Below are positions 34,801 through 42,160 of a stretch of DNA of 52,662 nucleotides, piece after piece (the stretch's first letter is position 1; the number at the start of each line of letters is the position of its first letter). The translations under genes were made by a program, and so were the position numbers. The DNA lies in the NCBI GenBank assembly GCA_038061815.1, contig JBBTYK010000009.1:1-52662 (forward strand). The letters run 5' to 3'. Source of the DNA: JBBTXJ01 sp038061815 (GTDB lineage: Bacteria; Patescibacteriota; Patescibacteriia; Magasanikbacterales; JBBTXJ01). The notes under the pieces were generated by a model that worked only from the letters and a program-made list of their open reading frames with translations, had not been told where the DNA came from and ran no database searches.

Positions 34801-35328
34801 AGCTACGGCATGTTCATTTGCAACGGCATTTTGTACAACCACGAATCGCCGCGGCGCGGGGAAATGTTCGTCACGAGAAAAATCACCAAAACGCTGGCGC
34901 GCATTGCGGCCGGCGAAGACCTGGCGTTGTCTCTGGGGAACTTGGATGCGGAACGCGATTGGGGATACGCGCCGGATTATGTGGAGGCCGTTTGGCGCAT
35001 GCTGCAGCAGGATGCGCCGGACGATTATCTGCTGGCCACCGGCGTGGCGCACCGCATACGGGATTTTGTTGAAGCGGCCGGCCGCGCGTTGCATTTTGAT
35101 ATACGGTGGGAGGGACACGGCGCCGAAGAGCGCGGCAGTGATGCCGGCACCGGCCGCGTGCTCGTGCGCGTTGACCCGAAGTTTTTCCGTCCGGTTGAAC
35201 CGGAAAAGCTCACGGGCGACTCCCGTAAGGCGCGCGCGAAGCTGGGCTGGGAGCCGCGCACCTCGTTTGATGATTTGGTGAGAATGATGGTGGAAGCCGA
35301 TGTGGCGAGATTGAAAAATTCTTTATGA
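31867..35328 (+). CDS. Trifunctional fusion: GT4 - GT4 - GDP-mannose dehydratase-like SDR
   Basis: 1153 residues. GT4 domain 1 (1 to about 425) has FVAGGAEESTMQLARVL, GKLSPGKG and E332PLTRLALE. GT4 domain 2 (about 435-795) has LLFVGRLEEQKN and E700GMPKALIE. The SDR domain (804-1153) starts KKALITGIGGQDGFYMAE and has SSEMFG and YPRSPYAYAK, the GMD catalytic set with YxxxK. Its NADP loop reads RHATSTGTDRMEQ where GMD has RRSSSFNTERI, so it may be a diverged dehydratase or another GDP-sugar enzyme. Met798 and Met804 could allow internal initiation of the SDR alone. ATGA overlaps on both sides. Confidence 0.85.
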   Translation: MNILFLNEYAHPFVAGGAEESTMQLARVLVARGHAVSILTPNYGAAPVEMIDGVRIERYAFPKRGNKERKTIGGWWHTSLFWWCYSSLRTVMAVRRLAPDLIHIHGKFSIPAGVIAGRMFGVPTLFTARDYRALCNYGRCISEHPTSRRCTFREYWRWEFPAYVRAYTDGGAKAWFVNALYALRGRAWARVLYAALKRVDVVVCVSRAVARIYEANGIWQTQPIYNIQQPLSEPARPMSDAEAPEALYIGKLSPGKGAGLLPEVIGQTLKGHPTLVWTIYTNGGVLERTVRAALDAHLYAGRVRILPYVPHEELMARIAGAAVVCIPSVWQEPLTRLALEALQSGTPVVITDRGGSREIVEDMVTGRLVPADALSIAEAVLDVVNNGAHYRERIREKRESLTNTFCVQPIADHERLYERLARRVLFQTLGVILPPGGSLTVLDRHGQKSRYLTYLTRYAQAFDRVLVFTFADETEARLPANVKLVPPCARSKRLYTFLLPFAHRRALRACGVLRVMQMDGCIPAVLAHWLYGVPFAVTFGYKYAEFALLKNRQAFSKIMRWIEALGVRTATTIIFTTEELRAYLLKRFGPRIEQKLLLIPNGVDTRQFSEGRDRDPHTLLFVGRLEEQKNLFALLEAVAQLPERAALRLVWIGRGNLEGALRQRARELGVSLEIIPRVDNAALPPYYQKAGVFTLVSLIEGMPKALIEAMSAGCPCVVSDCDGNRVLVEDGVTGYVTGTDAPSIATGLARALGDAEFRSRVGSAARAKVVAQYDLRQLLEKEIKQLLVAKKAVIGYDMTSVSHMEHPIKKALITGIGGQDGFYMAELLLEKGYEVHGIIRHATSTGTDRMEQLRAELPHGSSSLLHLHYADLSDSGSIGMLLERIKPDELYNFAAHSQVRVSFDIPEYTCDITGLGAVRVFEAVRQSGLPTRVYQAGSSEMFGKARVTPQTEETPFYPRSPYAYAKALAHFAAVNYRESYGMFICNGILYNHESPRRGEMFVTRKITKTLARIAAGEDLALSLGNLDAERDWGYAPDYVEAVWRMLQQDAPDDYLLATGVAHRIRDFVEAAGRALHFDIRWEGHGAEERGSDAGTGRVLVRVDPKFFRPVEPEKLTGDSRKARAKLGWEPRTSFDDLVRMMVEADVARLKNSL

Positions 35329-37358
35329 AAAAAGCGCTCATCACGGGTATCACCGGCCAAGACGGGTCCTATCTCGCCGAATTTTTGCTGGCAAAAGGAT
35401 ACGAGGTGCACGGTTTGATGCGCCGTTCTTCCAGTTTCAACACCGAACGCATTGAGCACATTTATCAGGACCCGCACGAGGCGAATCGCCGGCTGTTTTT
35501 GCATTACGGCGATTTGTCGGACGCGAGCAACTTGAGTCGTCTCATAGAAAAAGTTGCGCCGGACGAGATTTACAATCTCGGAGCGCAGAGCCACGTGCGC
35601 GTGAGTTTTGACATGCCGGAATACACCGGCGACATCACCGGCCTCGGAACGCTGCGCCTCTTGGACACCATCCGCCTGTCCGGACTCAAAACGAAATTCT
35701 ATCAGGCGAGTTCGTCTGAAATGTACGGCAAGGTGCGCGAGACGCCGCAATGCGAGACCACGCCGTTTTACCCGCGCTCGCCGTACGCTTGCGCAAAAGT
35801 GTTCGCTCATTTCACCGCCATCAACTATCGCGAGAGTTATGGCATGTTTATTTGCAACGGCATTTTGTTTAATCACGAGTCGCCGCGCCGCGGTGAGACG
35901 TTCGTGACCCGTAAAATTACGCGCGGACTGGCGCGCATCAAAGCCGGACTTGAGTCAACGCTGTTTTTGGGCAATCTGGACGCAAAACGCGACTGGGGCT
36001 ACGCCAAAGAATATGTGGAGGCGATGTGGCTCATGCTGCAGCAGGAACAGCCGGACGATTACGTCATCGCAACCGGAGAAAATCACACCATCCGCGAATT
36101 TGTGGAACGCGCGGCCGGCATGATAGGATACGATATTGTGTGGGTGGGAACGGGAACCGAGGAGCGCGGCGTTGACCGCGCCACGGGCAACACGCTCATC
36201 AGGATTGAGCCGCGCTATTATCGGCCGGCGGAAGTGGATGCGTTGCAGGGCGATGCCGGCAAAGCAAAACGCGTACTTGGTTTTGAACCGAAAACATCGT
36301 TTGAGGAGCTGACGCGTCTAATGATGGCGCACGACCTTAAAAAGTACGGTTTGTCATTGTCGCCGCTTCCGGTTTCCTCTCAATTAGGCGCCGCGCAATC
36401 TGACGCCGCTTCCGTTCAGGGCGGCATGGCCAAAAACGCCAAAATCTACGTGGCGGGCCATCGCGGATTGGTGGGCTCCGCCATCGTGCGGAATTTGGAA
36501 AGCAGGGGCTACACCAACATCGTAAAACGCACGCACGACGAGCTCAATCTCCGCGATGAACGCGCCGTCGCAGCGTTTTTTGAGCAGGAAAAACCGGAGT
36601 ACGTTTTTCTCGCGGCGGCGAAAGTGGGCGGCATCGTGGCGAACCAAGAGGCGAAGGCGGAAATGTTCTATGACAACACGGCGATTGAATTGAACGTCAT
36701 TCATCACGCGTGGAAGAACGGTGTGAAGAAGCTGGTGTTCTTGGGGTCAAGCTGCATTTATCCGAAACTGGCGCCCCAGCCGATTAAGGAAGAGTATCTG
36801 ATGACCGGCCATTTGGAAACCACGAACGACGCCTACGCGGTCGCAAAAATCGCCGGCATTCAGATGTGCCGCGCGTATCACGAACAGTACGGCTTCAAAT
36901 TCGTCGCCGTTATGCCATGCAATTTGTTCGGGCCGGGCGACAATTTTGATTTGAAGACCTCGCACGTCCTTCCCGGACTGTTGCGCAAAGCGGTGGAGGC
37001 GAGAGAGCGCGGCGACCGGCAGATGGTTATGTGGGGAACCGGCACGCCGCGGCGCGAGTTTTTGTATGTTGATGATATGGCTGACGCGTGCGTGTTTTTG
37101 ATGAACAGCGCGGCGGAAAACGAGATTTTTAACGTGGGAATGGGGGAGGATATCGCGATTAAAGACCTCGTGCGGTTGATTTGCGAGGTGGTGGGGTATC
37201 GTGGCGAAATTGTCAATGATACTGCGAAACCGGACGGCACGCCGCGCAAGCTACTTGACGTGAGTCGCCTTCATGCGCTTGGATGGAAGCATCGGGTGCC
37301 GCTCCGCGAGGGCATTGAGAAGACGTACTCGTGGTTTCTGGCGAATCGGCCGTCGTAA
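35325..37358 (+). CDS. Fused GDP-mannose 4,6-dehydratase and GDP-L-fucose synthase
   Basis: 677 residues. The Gmd half (1 to about 350) has KKALITGITGQDGSYLAEFL, the NADP loop RRSSSFNTERIEHI, SSSEMYGK and YPRSPYACAK. The Fcl/WcaG half (about 372-677) has IYVAGHRGLVGSAIVR, FLGSSCIYPK (catalytic Ser and Cys), YAVAKIAGIQMCRAY and CNLFGPGDNFD. Together they turn GDP-mannose into GDP-L-fucose in two steps on one polypeptide. The usual arrangement is two adjacent genes, gmd and fcl. An internal ATG at 36426 (Met368) precedes the Fcl half. It overlaps the upstream gene by 4 nt. Confidence 0.92.
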   Translation: MKKALITGITGQDGSYLAEFLLAKGYEVHGLMRRSSSFNTERIEHIYQDPHEANRRLFLHYGDLSDASNLSRLIEKVAPDEIYNLGAQSHVRVSFDMPEYTGDITGLGTLRLLDTIRLSGLKTKFYQASSSEMYGKVRETPQCETTPFYPRSPYACAKVFAHFTAINYRESYGMFICNGILFNHESPRRGETFVTRKITRGLARIKAGLESTLFLGNLDAKRDWGYAKEYVEAMWLMLQQEQPDDYVIATGENHTIREFVERAAGMIGYDIVWVGTGTEERGVDRATGNTLIRIEPRYYRPAEVDALQGDAGKAKRVLGFEPKTSFEELTRLMMAHDLKKYGLSLSPLPVSSQLGAAQSDAASVQGGMAKNAKIYVAGHRGLVGSAIVRNLESRGYTNIVKRTHDELNLRDERAVAAFFEQEKPEYVFLAAAKVGGIVANQEAKAEMFYDNTAIELNVIHHAWKNGVKKLVFLGSSCIYPKLAPQPIKEEYLMTGHLETTNDAYAVAKIAGIQMCRAYHEQYGFKFVAVMPCNLFGPGDNFDLKTSHVLPGLLRKAVEARERGDRQMVMWGTGTPRREFLYVDDMADACVFLMNSAAENEIFNVGMGEDIAIKDLVRLICEVVGYRGEIVNDTAKPDGTPRKLLDVSRLHALGWKHRVPLREGIEKTYSWFLANRPS

Positions 37359-37366
37359 CATTTTAT

Positions 37367-39490
37367 ATGCCAAACCAATTATCACCATTCATCCCGCCCA
37401 CGAAAGTTTTCTTCCCTCCAGAAGACATTGTCGCCATCCAAGAGGGGGTTGCGAAGATTTTGGAAAGCGGACGGTTGACGCTCGGCGAGCACACGAAGGC
37501 GTTTGAAGATGACTTCGCCCGTCTCACCGGAACGGACCATGCGATTGCGGTTTCCAGCGGCACGTCAGCCATTGAAATGGCGTTGCGCGCGTTGCGCATC
37601 GGCGCCGGCGATTCGGTGATTGTGCCGACGAACACCTTTTTTGCGACCGCGGCGGCCGTGGTGCACGCGGGCGCGACACCGATTTTCGTTGATTGCGACG
37701 AGACGCTTTCGCTGGATATCGCGGCGGTCCGCGCGGCCGTTCGGCCGGACACCAAGGCGGTTATCGCGGTGCATATCGGCGGTTTTGTGTCTCCGCGCAT
37801 GCATGAGCTTGTTTCATTCTGCCGCGAGCGCGACCTGTATCTCATTGAAGATGCGGCTCACGCGCAGGGGAGCATGTTCGCGGGCCGTCCGGCCGGCGCG
37901 TTCGGCCATGCGGCGACGTTTTCGTTTTATCCGACCAAAGTGATGACCTCGGGCGAAGGCGGAATGATTGTGACGAACGACGCCACGCTCGCCGAACGTT
38001 GCCGCATCTTCCGCGACCAGGGCAAGAAAGATTTTTCATCAAACATCCATGTGGAGCTCGGAGCAAACTGGCGCTTGAGTGAAATCCATGCGTTTATCGG
38101 CCGCGTTCAGTTCAAGCGGCTCCATGAATTTATTGCCGCTCGGCGGCAGGTGGCCGCGCAGTACGACGCGCAACTCGCGAATATGCAAGGTCTCGCGCCG
38201 CTCCGCGAGGCGCCGGGCGTGTTTTCAAATTATTATAAGTACATCGTGTTTCTGGACGAAGGCATTGACCGCGCGCTGCTCAAAAAAACCATGAAAGAGC
38301 AGTACGGCGTCGGCCTCGCCGGCGAAGTGTATGAGGTGCCGCTTCACAAACAGCCGGTGTTCGCGCCGTACACAATTGGTGTTCATCTGCCGGAGGCGGA
38401 GCGGCGCACCGCGCATCACATCTGTCTGCCGATGTCTGCGGTGCAGACGCGCGAGGAAACCGACAGGGTGATTTCTTCGCTGGATGAGGCGCTCCGCACG
38501 ATGCGTCGCGCGCCGGTTGCGGCGGTAACGCCGACAGTATCGCCAACGCGCCAGGTGAATACGCCGCCGCTCAAGGTGGCGGTGGTCGGCGGCTCCGGAT
38601 TCATCGGTTCGCACATCGTGGACGCTTTGGTGGAAGCCCGCCATAAAGTGACGGTGTTTGACCTCATGCCGCCGCGCCGCAGCGATGTGCGGTTTATCAC
38701 GCTGGATATTCTGAATCAGTCCAGCGTCAATGTGATGTTGACTGGCGGATTTGACGCGGTGTACATGCTGGCAGCCATCGCGAACGTGAACGACGTATTC
38801 AATAATCCGGTTGAGACGTGCGACGTGAACATTCGCGCGGTGGTGAACGTGCTTGAGGCGGCGCGCAAAAATAAAATTCCACGCGTTTTGCTTTCAAGCA
38901 CGGTTTGGTTGTATGAAATGGTGGGCGCGCAACATGCGGACGCCGTGACGGAGGATACGGCTCTGGAGCCGGCGCGCGTGAATCACGTGTACACGGCAAC
39001 CAAACTGGCGGCCGAACAGTATTGTGTGGCGTATCAGAAATTGTATGGGCAGAACTACACTATACTGCGCTACGGTATTCCGTATGGGCCACAGGGGAGA
39101 CTGGGCACCGTCATTTATAATTTCGTGAACAACGCGCTGGCCGGCAAGCCGATTGTGATACAGGGCGACGGTTCGCAGGCCCGCAATTTTGTCTATGTGA
39201 AGGACTTGGCGGAGGGGAATGTGGCGGCCCTGAATCCCGCGGCGGCAAACCAGACGTACAATCTGGATGGCATACGGCCGGTTTCCATTAAGGAAGTCGC
39301 CGAGATTGTGCAGTCATTTATTCTGGGCACGGAGATTCAGTACGTTGAGGCGCGCCCGGGGGATTTCAAGGGATTCGCCGCCTCATCGGAAAAAGCGTGG
39401 CGCGAACTCGGCTGGCGCGCGCATACGGATATCCGCGAGGGCATCCGGCAGTACATTGAATGGGCGCGCAATGAGGTCATTTTGCAGTAA
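37367..39490 (+). CDS. Fused DegT/DnrJ/EryC1 aminotransferase and NAD-dependent epimerase/SDR
   Basis: 707 residues. The first ~385 are a sugar aminotransferase: SSGTSAIEMAL, DAAHAQGS, and the PLP lysine K191 in FSFYPTKVMTSGEGG. The second part from about 402 is an extended SDR: VAVVGGSGFIGSHIV and YTATKLAAEQY (YxxxK). The linker is Thr/Pro/Val-rich. It probably aminates a keto-sugar nucleotide after or before an epimerase/dehydratase step. ATG 37367 is used because the family starts around there; an in-frame start at 37331 lies within the previous gene. Confidence 0.88.
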   Translation: MPNQLSPFIPPTKVFFPPEDIVAIQEGVAKILESGRLTLGEHTKAFEDDFARLTGTDHAIAVSSGTSAIEMALRALRIGAGDSVIVPTNTFFATAAAVVHAGATPIFVDCDETLSLDIAAVRAAVRPDTKAVIAVHIGGFVSPRMHELVSFCRERDLYLIEDAAHAQGSMFAGRPAGAFGHAATFSFYPTKVMTSGEGGMIVTNDATLAERCRIFRDQGKKDFSSNIHVELGANWRLSEIHAFIGRVQFKRLHEFIAARRQVAAQYDAQLANMQGLAPLREAPGVFSNYYKYIVFLDEGIDRALLKKTMKEQYGVGLAGEVYEVPLHKQPVFAPYTIGVHLPEAERRTAHHICLPMSAVQTREETDRVISSLDEALRTMRRAPVAAVTPTVSPTRQVNTPPLKVAVVGGSGFIGSHIVDALVEARHKVTVFDLMPPRRSDVRFITLDILNQSSVNVMLTGGFDAVYMLAAIANVNDVFNNPVETCDVNIRAVVNVLEAARKNKIPRVLLSSTVWLYEMVGAQHADAVTEDTALEPARVNHVYTATKLAAEQYCVAYQKLYGQNYTILRYGIPYGPQGRLGTVIYNFVNNALAGKPIVIQGDGSQARNFVYVKDLAEGNVAALNPAAANQTYNLDGIRPVSIKEVAEIVQSFILGTEIQYVEARPGDFKGFAASSEKAWRELGWRAHTDIREGIRQYIEWARNEVILQ

Positions 39491-39493
39491 TTT

Positions 39494-39573
39494 GTCATTG
39501 CGAGCTCCGCCCCTGGCGGAGCGAAGCAATCTAATTAGATTGCTTCGTCGTGCTCCGCACTCCTCGCAATGAC
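39494..39573. repeat. GTCAT/ATGAC palindromic element before the truncated glycosyltransferase
   Basis: 80 bp, starts GTCATTGCGAGCTCCGCC and ends CTCGCAATGAC, centre GAAGCAATCTAATTAGATTGCTTC, inner hairpin CTCCGCC..GGCGGAG. It begins 3 nt after the preceding stop codon. Confidence 0.92.
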
Positions 39574-39580
39574 TGGTGGT

Positions 39581-40296
39581 ATGATGAACCTAAAAAGTTT
39601 TTTCAAAATCTACCTTCGCAAACTCCTTCGTCTCAAACCGACGCGCAAACCGTTGTACGATTTTTTTTATTACGATGGCGTGCCGCACAAAAAACGCGCG
39701 CTTCTTGCGTATCGGGTGTTTGGCGTTTGGGCGCAGGCGCGCACAACGTGGAGCGCCATTGGCGATGTGCACGACGTACTCCGCGTTTTATCTGAAATGG
39801 GCTATCGCACGGATGTCATTGATTATGATGATACGACCTTTATCCCAAAGCGAAAATACGACCTCTATATCGGTCATTACGGAAGCAATTTTGAACATAT
39901 TGCCCCATTGTTGCTGAAGGAAACCGTGACCGTTTTTTATCCCATGTACGCGTATTGGAAGTTCCAGAACACGGAGGAGGAGCAGCGTCTCGCGGAAATA
40001 CGGCAACGTTACGGCGTCACGCTTGCCGCCGAGCGCACCATTCGCGCAAGCGATGATTACGCGCTTGCGCATGCGGACGGCGTGATTGTGATGAGTAACT
40101 TACGCGGCATGAAGACGTATCCGCGCGACACCGCGATATTCCGCATCAACAATGCGGGATACGGCGGTGAAAAATGCATGGACCTCGCAACCAAAGATTT
40201 TGCGGCTGCGCAAAGTTTTTTGTTTATTGCCGGTTCCGGCAACGCGCACAAACGGCTGGATGTGATTCTTGAAGCGTTTGCCGGCATGCCGGATAA
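39581..40296 (+). CDS. Glycosyltransferase (GT4-like), 3' part lost in an N gap
   Basis: About 238 residues before the gap, starting MMNLKSFFKIYLRKLLRLKP. It has YDLYIGHYGSNFEHI, a Rossmann-type N-lobe with VIVMSNLRGMKTYP and the start of the C-lobe FLFIAGSGNAHKRLDVILEAF, where the GT4 donor-binding lobe begins. The acceptor and donor sites are mostly missing. The ATG at 39569 that gives a longer ORF belongs to the repeat element, so 39581 is preferred. Confidence 0.7.
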
Positions 40297-40396
40297 NNNN
40301 NNNNNNNNNNNNNNNNNNNNNNNNNNNNNNNNNNNNNNNNNNNNNNNNNNNNNNNNNNNNNNNNNNNNNNNNNNNNNNNNNNNNNNNNNNNNNNNN
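40297..40396. other. 100-base N gap, genes cut on both sides
   Basis: A plus-strand glycosyltransferase enters from the left and a minus-strand Nudix gene from the right; neither is finished. Unlike the first gap, the flanks share no sequence, so the true distance is unknown and a wrong join is possible. Confidence 0.95.
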
Positions 40397-40789
40397 CGTG
40401 CGCGGCATGATGCGCGCACCGAACCCGCTGAAGTCGGCGATCTCCTCCGGCGTATGCCACTCGATGCCTTGGCCTTCGGTCGGCACCCACGCCTCGGTGT
40501 CCACCTCGATGGGTTCCGGGTAGGCGTAGTTGTGTTCGGTCTGGTTGGGCCACTGGTACACCACGACCAGATTGAGCTTCGCAGGGTCGAGCACCACGCC
40601 GCCTTCTTCCAGCGCTTCCCGGATCGCACCCTCCTGTGCCGTCTCACCGTCGTCCACGACACCACCGAGGGCGTCGTAGAAGTCGGGATACGGGATGTTC
40701 GGCTTGTTGTCTCGGCGGAAGAGGAGCACCTGTCCCGCCTTGTTCCGGACGACTACGTTCGTTGCGTCGCGTCTGCGTTCTTCGGCCAC
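40397..40789 (-). CDS. Nudix hydrolase (3' partial)
   Basis: 131 residues present, from a GTG with AAGGAGG (complement of 40796-40802) 6 nt upstream. The Nudix box is complete: GGVVDDGETAQEGAIREALEEGG, fitting G-x5-E-x7-REUxEExG. The N-terminus VVVRNKAGQVLLFRRDNK resembles MutT-type strands. It hydrolyses a nucleoside-diphosphate-linked compound; the substrate is not clear. It carries its own promoter overlapping the 3' end of the MFS gene. Confidence 0.88.
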
Positions 40790-40824
40790 GGCTTTCCTCC
40801 TTTTTGTTCGAGCCGTCAGGCGTT

Positions 40825-40853
40825 ATGCTAGCAGGTAGTGGCCCCCTGCGCAA
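40825..40853 (-). promoter_or_regulatory. Promoter of the Nudix gene
   Basis: On the minus strand TTGCGC (40848-40853), 17-bp spacer, TAGCAT (40825-40830). Confidence 0.5.
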
Positions 40854-42033
40854 GGCCACCCTCCTTGGAGGATGCGTATTTTTTGGCAGCAAGCAACAGC
40901 GCGGCGCCTGCCACCATCGTTCCGCCGCCCAGCCGCCACACCCAGGCGATGCTCTCCGGCGTGCTCGCTTTCCCCGTCAGCGCCAGTCCTGCCGCAAGCG
41001 ATGCAAGACCGAAGCCGGTTGCGCCAACGAGCGACTGAATGGAGCTGAAGGTTGCGCGGTAAGAACTTTCTACGCGATGTTGCAGGAAGGATTCGGCTGA
41101 AGGTCCGAACATGCCGAACCCAATTTGCAAAAGTGCGAAGCCGCCGAGCGCAACCCAGAGACCCGCGGGTGCGCCCATGATGAGAAATCCCGCCCCCACA
41201 ATGCTCAACGACAGGGCTATCATGCGCCACTCGTCGCCCACGGCAGCCCGTGAGCGCGCGATGAGCGAAGCGCCGAGAAGGCCGAACATCGGCACGATTG
41301 CCCACACCAATCCTAAACGCGCTTGTCCCACGAAGGATTTGAAGTAGGGTGACCAGAAATGGTTCGTAAGCGCCGTGATGCCGAAGATGAGCATGGCGGT
41401 CGCAAGCCATTGGAGCGCGCGTTCGTTTCGCAGTGCGCGCATGCCGGCGCGGAATGCCACGCGTTCCGTCACACGTACTATCGGATCGCCCTTCCCCGTC
41501 ATGTAATGATGCGCGATGAGGAGAGCGCACGCTTGGGCCAGAATGGTCTGCGCCCACATCCACTGGTAACTTCGCGCCGCGATAACGGCACCGATGAGGC
41601 TCCCCGTGAGGTATGCCGCATAGTACGTTACCTTTCCTTTTGCGTAGATGCGTCGGAGATTCTCTTCACGCGGTACCGCGTCTGCAATCCATGCCTGATG
41701 CGCGCCGGAGAGGAACGCAGTGCCGATGGCCCATAGTACCTCGCCAGCCAGTGCGCTGAAGAAACCGGACGCTTGGCTGTAGAGAATCGCGCCTCCAGCC
41801 GTTGCCGCAGCCCCCATTTTGATTGACCACGCCCTGCCTTTCCCATCTGCCAAAAGGCCGGTGGGGAGTTCAAGCACGGCGACGAGGGTCCAGTAGCAGA
41901 GATTCAGCAGCGAAACTTCCGCCAAACTGAACCCGATTGACTGCAGGAACGGGACGTATCCCGTAACGTAGGCACCCTTGCCAAAATACAGTAGGGCGAT
42001 GAAGACGTAGTATACCCTGATGGGATTTTCCAT
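40828..42033 (-). CDS. MFS transporter
   Basis: 401 residues with about 12 helices. The first has YVFIALLYFGKGAYVTGYVPFLQ, and the loop 2-3 region LPTGLLADGKGRAW is the MFS motif A (G-x-L-a-D-x-x-G-r). It probably exports small molecules by proton antiport; the substrate is unknown. ATG 42033 is chosen because GGAGGG lies 5 nt upstream, although 42036 and a GTG at 42039 are in frame. It has a clear promoter of its own, so it is an independent insert in the polysaccharide locus. Confidence 0.85.
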   Translation of the reverse strand: MENPIRVYYVFIALLYFGKGAYVTGYVPFLQSIGFSLAEVSLLNLCYWTLVAVLELPTGLLADGKGRAWSIKMGAAATAGGAILYSQASGFFSALAGEVLWAIGTAFLSGAHQAWIADAVPREENLRRIYAKGKVTYYAAYLTGSLIGAVIAARSYQWMWAQTILAQACALLIAHHYMTGKGDPIVRVTERVAFRAGMRALRNERALQWLATAMLIFGITALTNHFWSPYFKSFVGQARLGLVWAIVPMFGLLGASLIARSRAAVGDEWRMIALSLSIVGAGFLIMGAPAGLWVALGGFALLQIGFGMFGPSAESFLQHRVESSYRATFSSIQSLVGATGFGLASLAAGLALTGKASTPESIAWVWRLGGGTMVAGAALLLAAKKYASSKEGGLAQGATTC

Positions 42034-42066
42034 CATCACCCTCCGTGTTGGTTGTTTTCATTTCCT

Positions 42067-42087
42067 GTCCTGCTCAAAATGCAGGAC
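42067..42087 (-). promoter_or_regulatory. Inverted repeat at the start of the MFS transcript
   Basis: GTCCTGC and GCAGGAC, 7-nt spacer, right after the -10 box. It is either a repressor operator or a 5'-terminal RNA hairpin. Confidence 0.5.
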
Positions 42088-42092
42088 GGTTC

Positions 42093-42121
42093 ACTGTAGC
42101 CCGTCTGCGTCGTCCTGTCAA
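42093..42121 (-). promoter_or_regulatory. Promoter of the MFS gene
   Basis: On the minus strand TTGACA (42116-42121), 17-bp spacer, TACAGT (42093-42098). Confidence 0.8.
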
Positions 42122-42160
42122 TCATTGTTTTTTTGAGCGGCCCTTGGTAGCATACGCGGT

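Noticed and set aside
39569..39580. ATG at 39569 as start of the glycosyltransferase
   Set aside because: It is the ATGAC end of the repeat element; two ATGs at 39581 and 39584 fit better, though use of the repeat ATG cannot be excluded.
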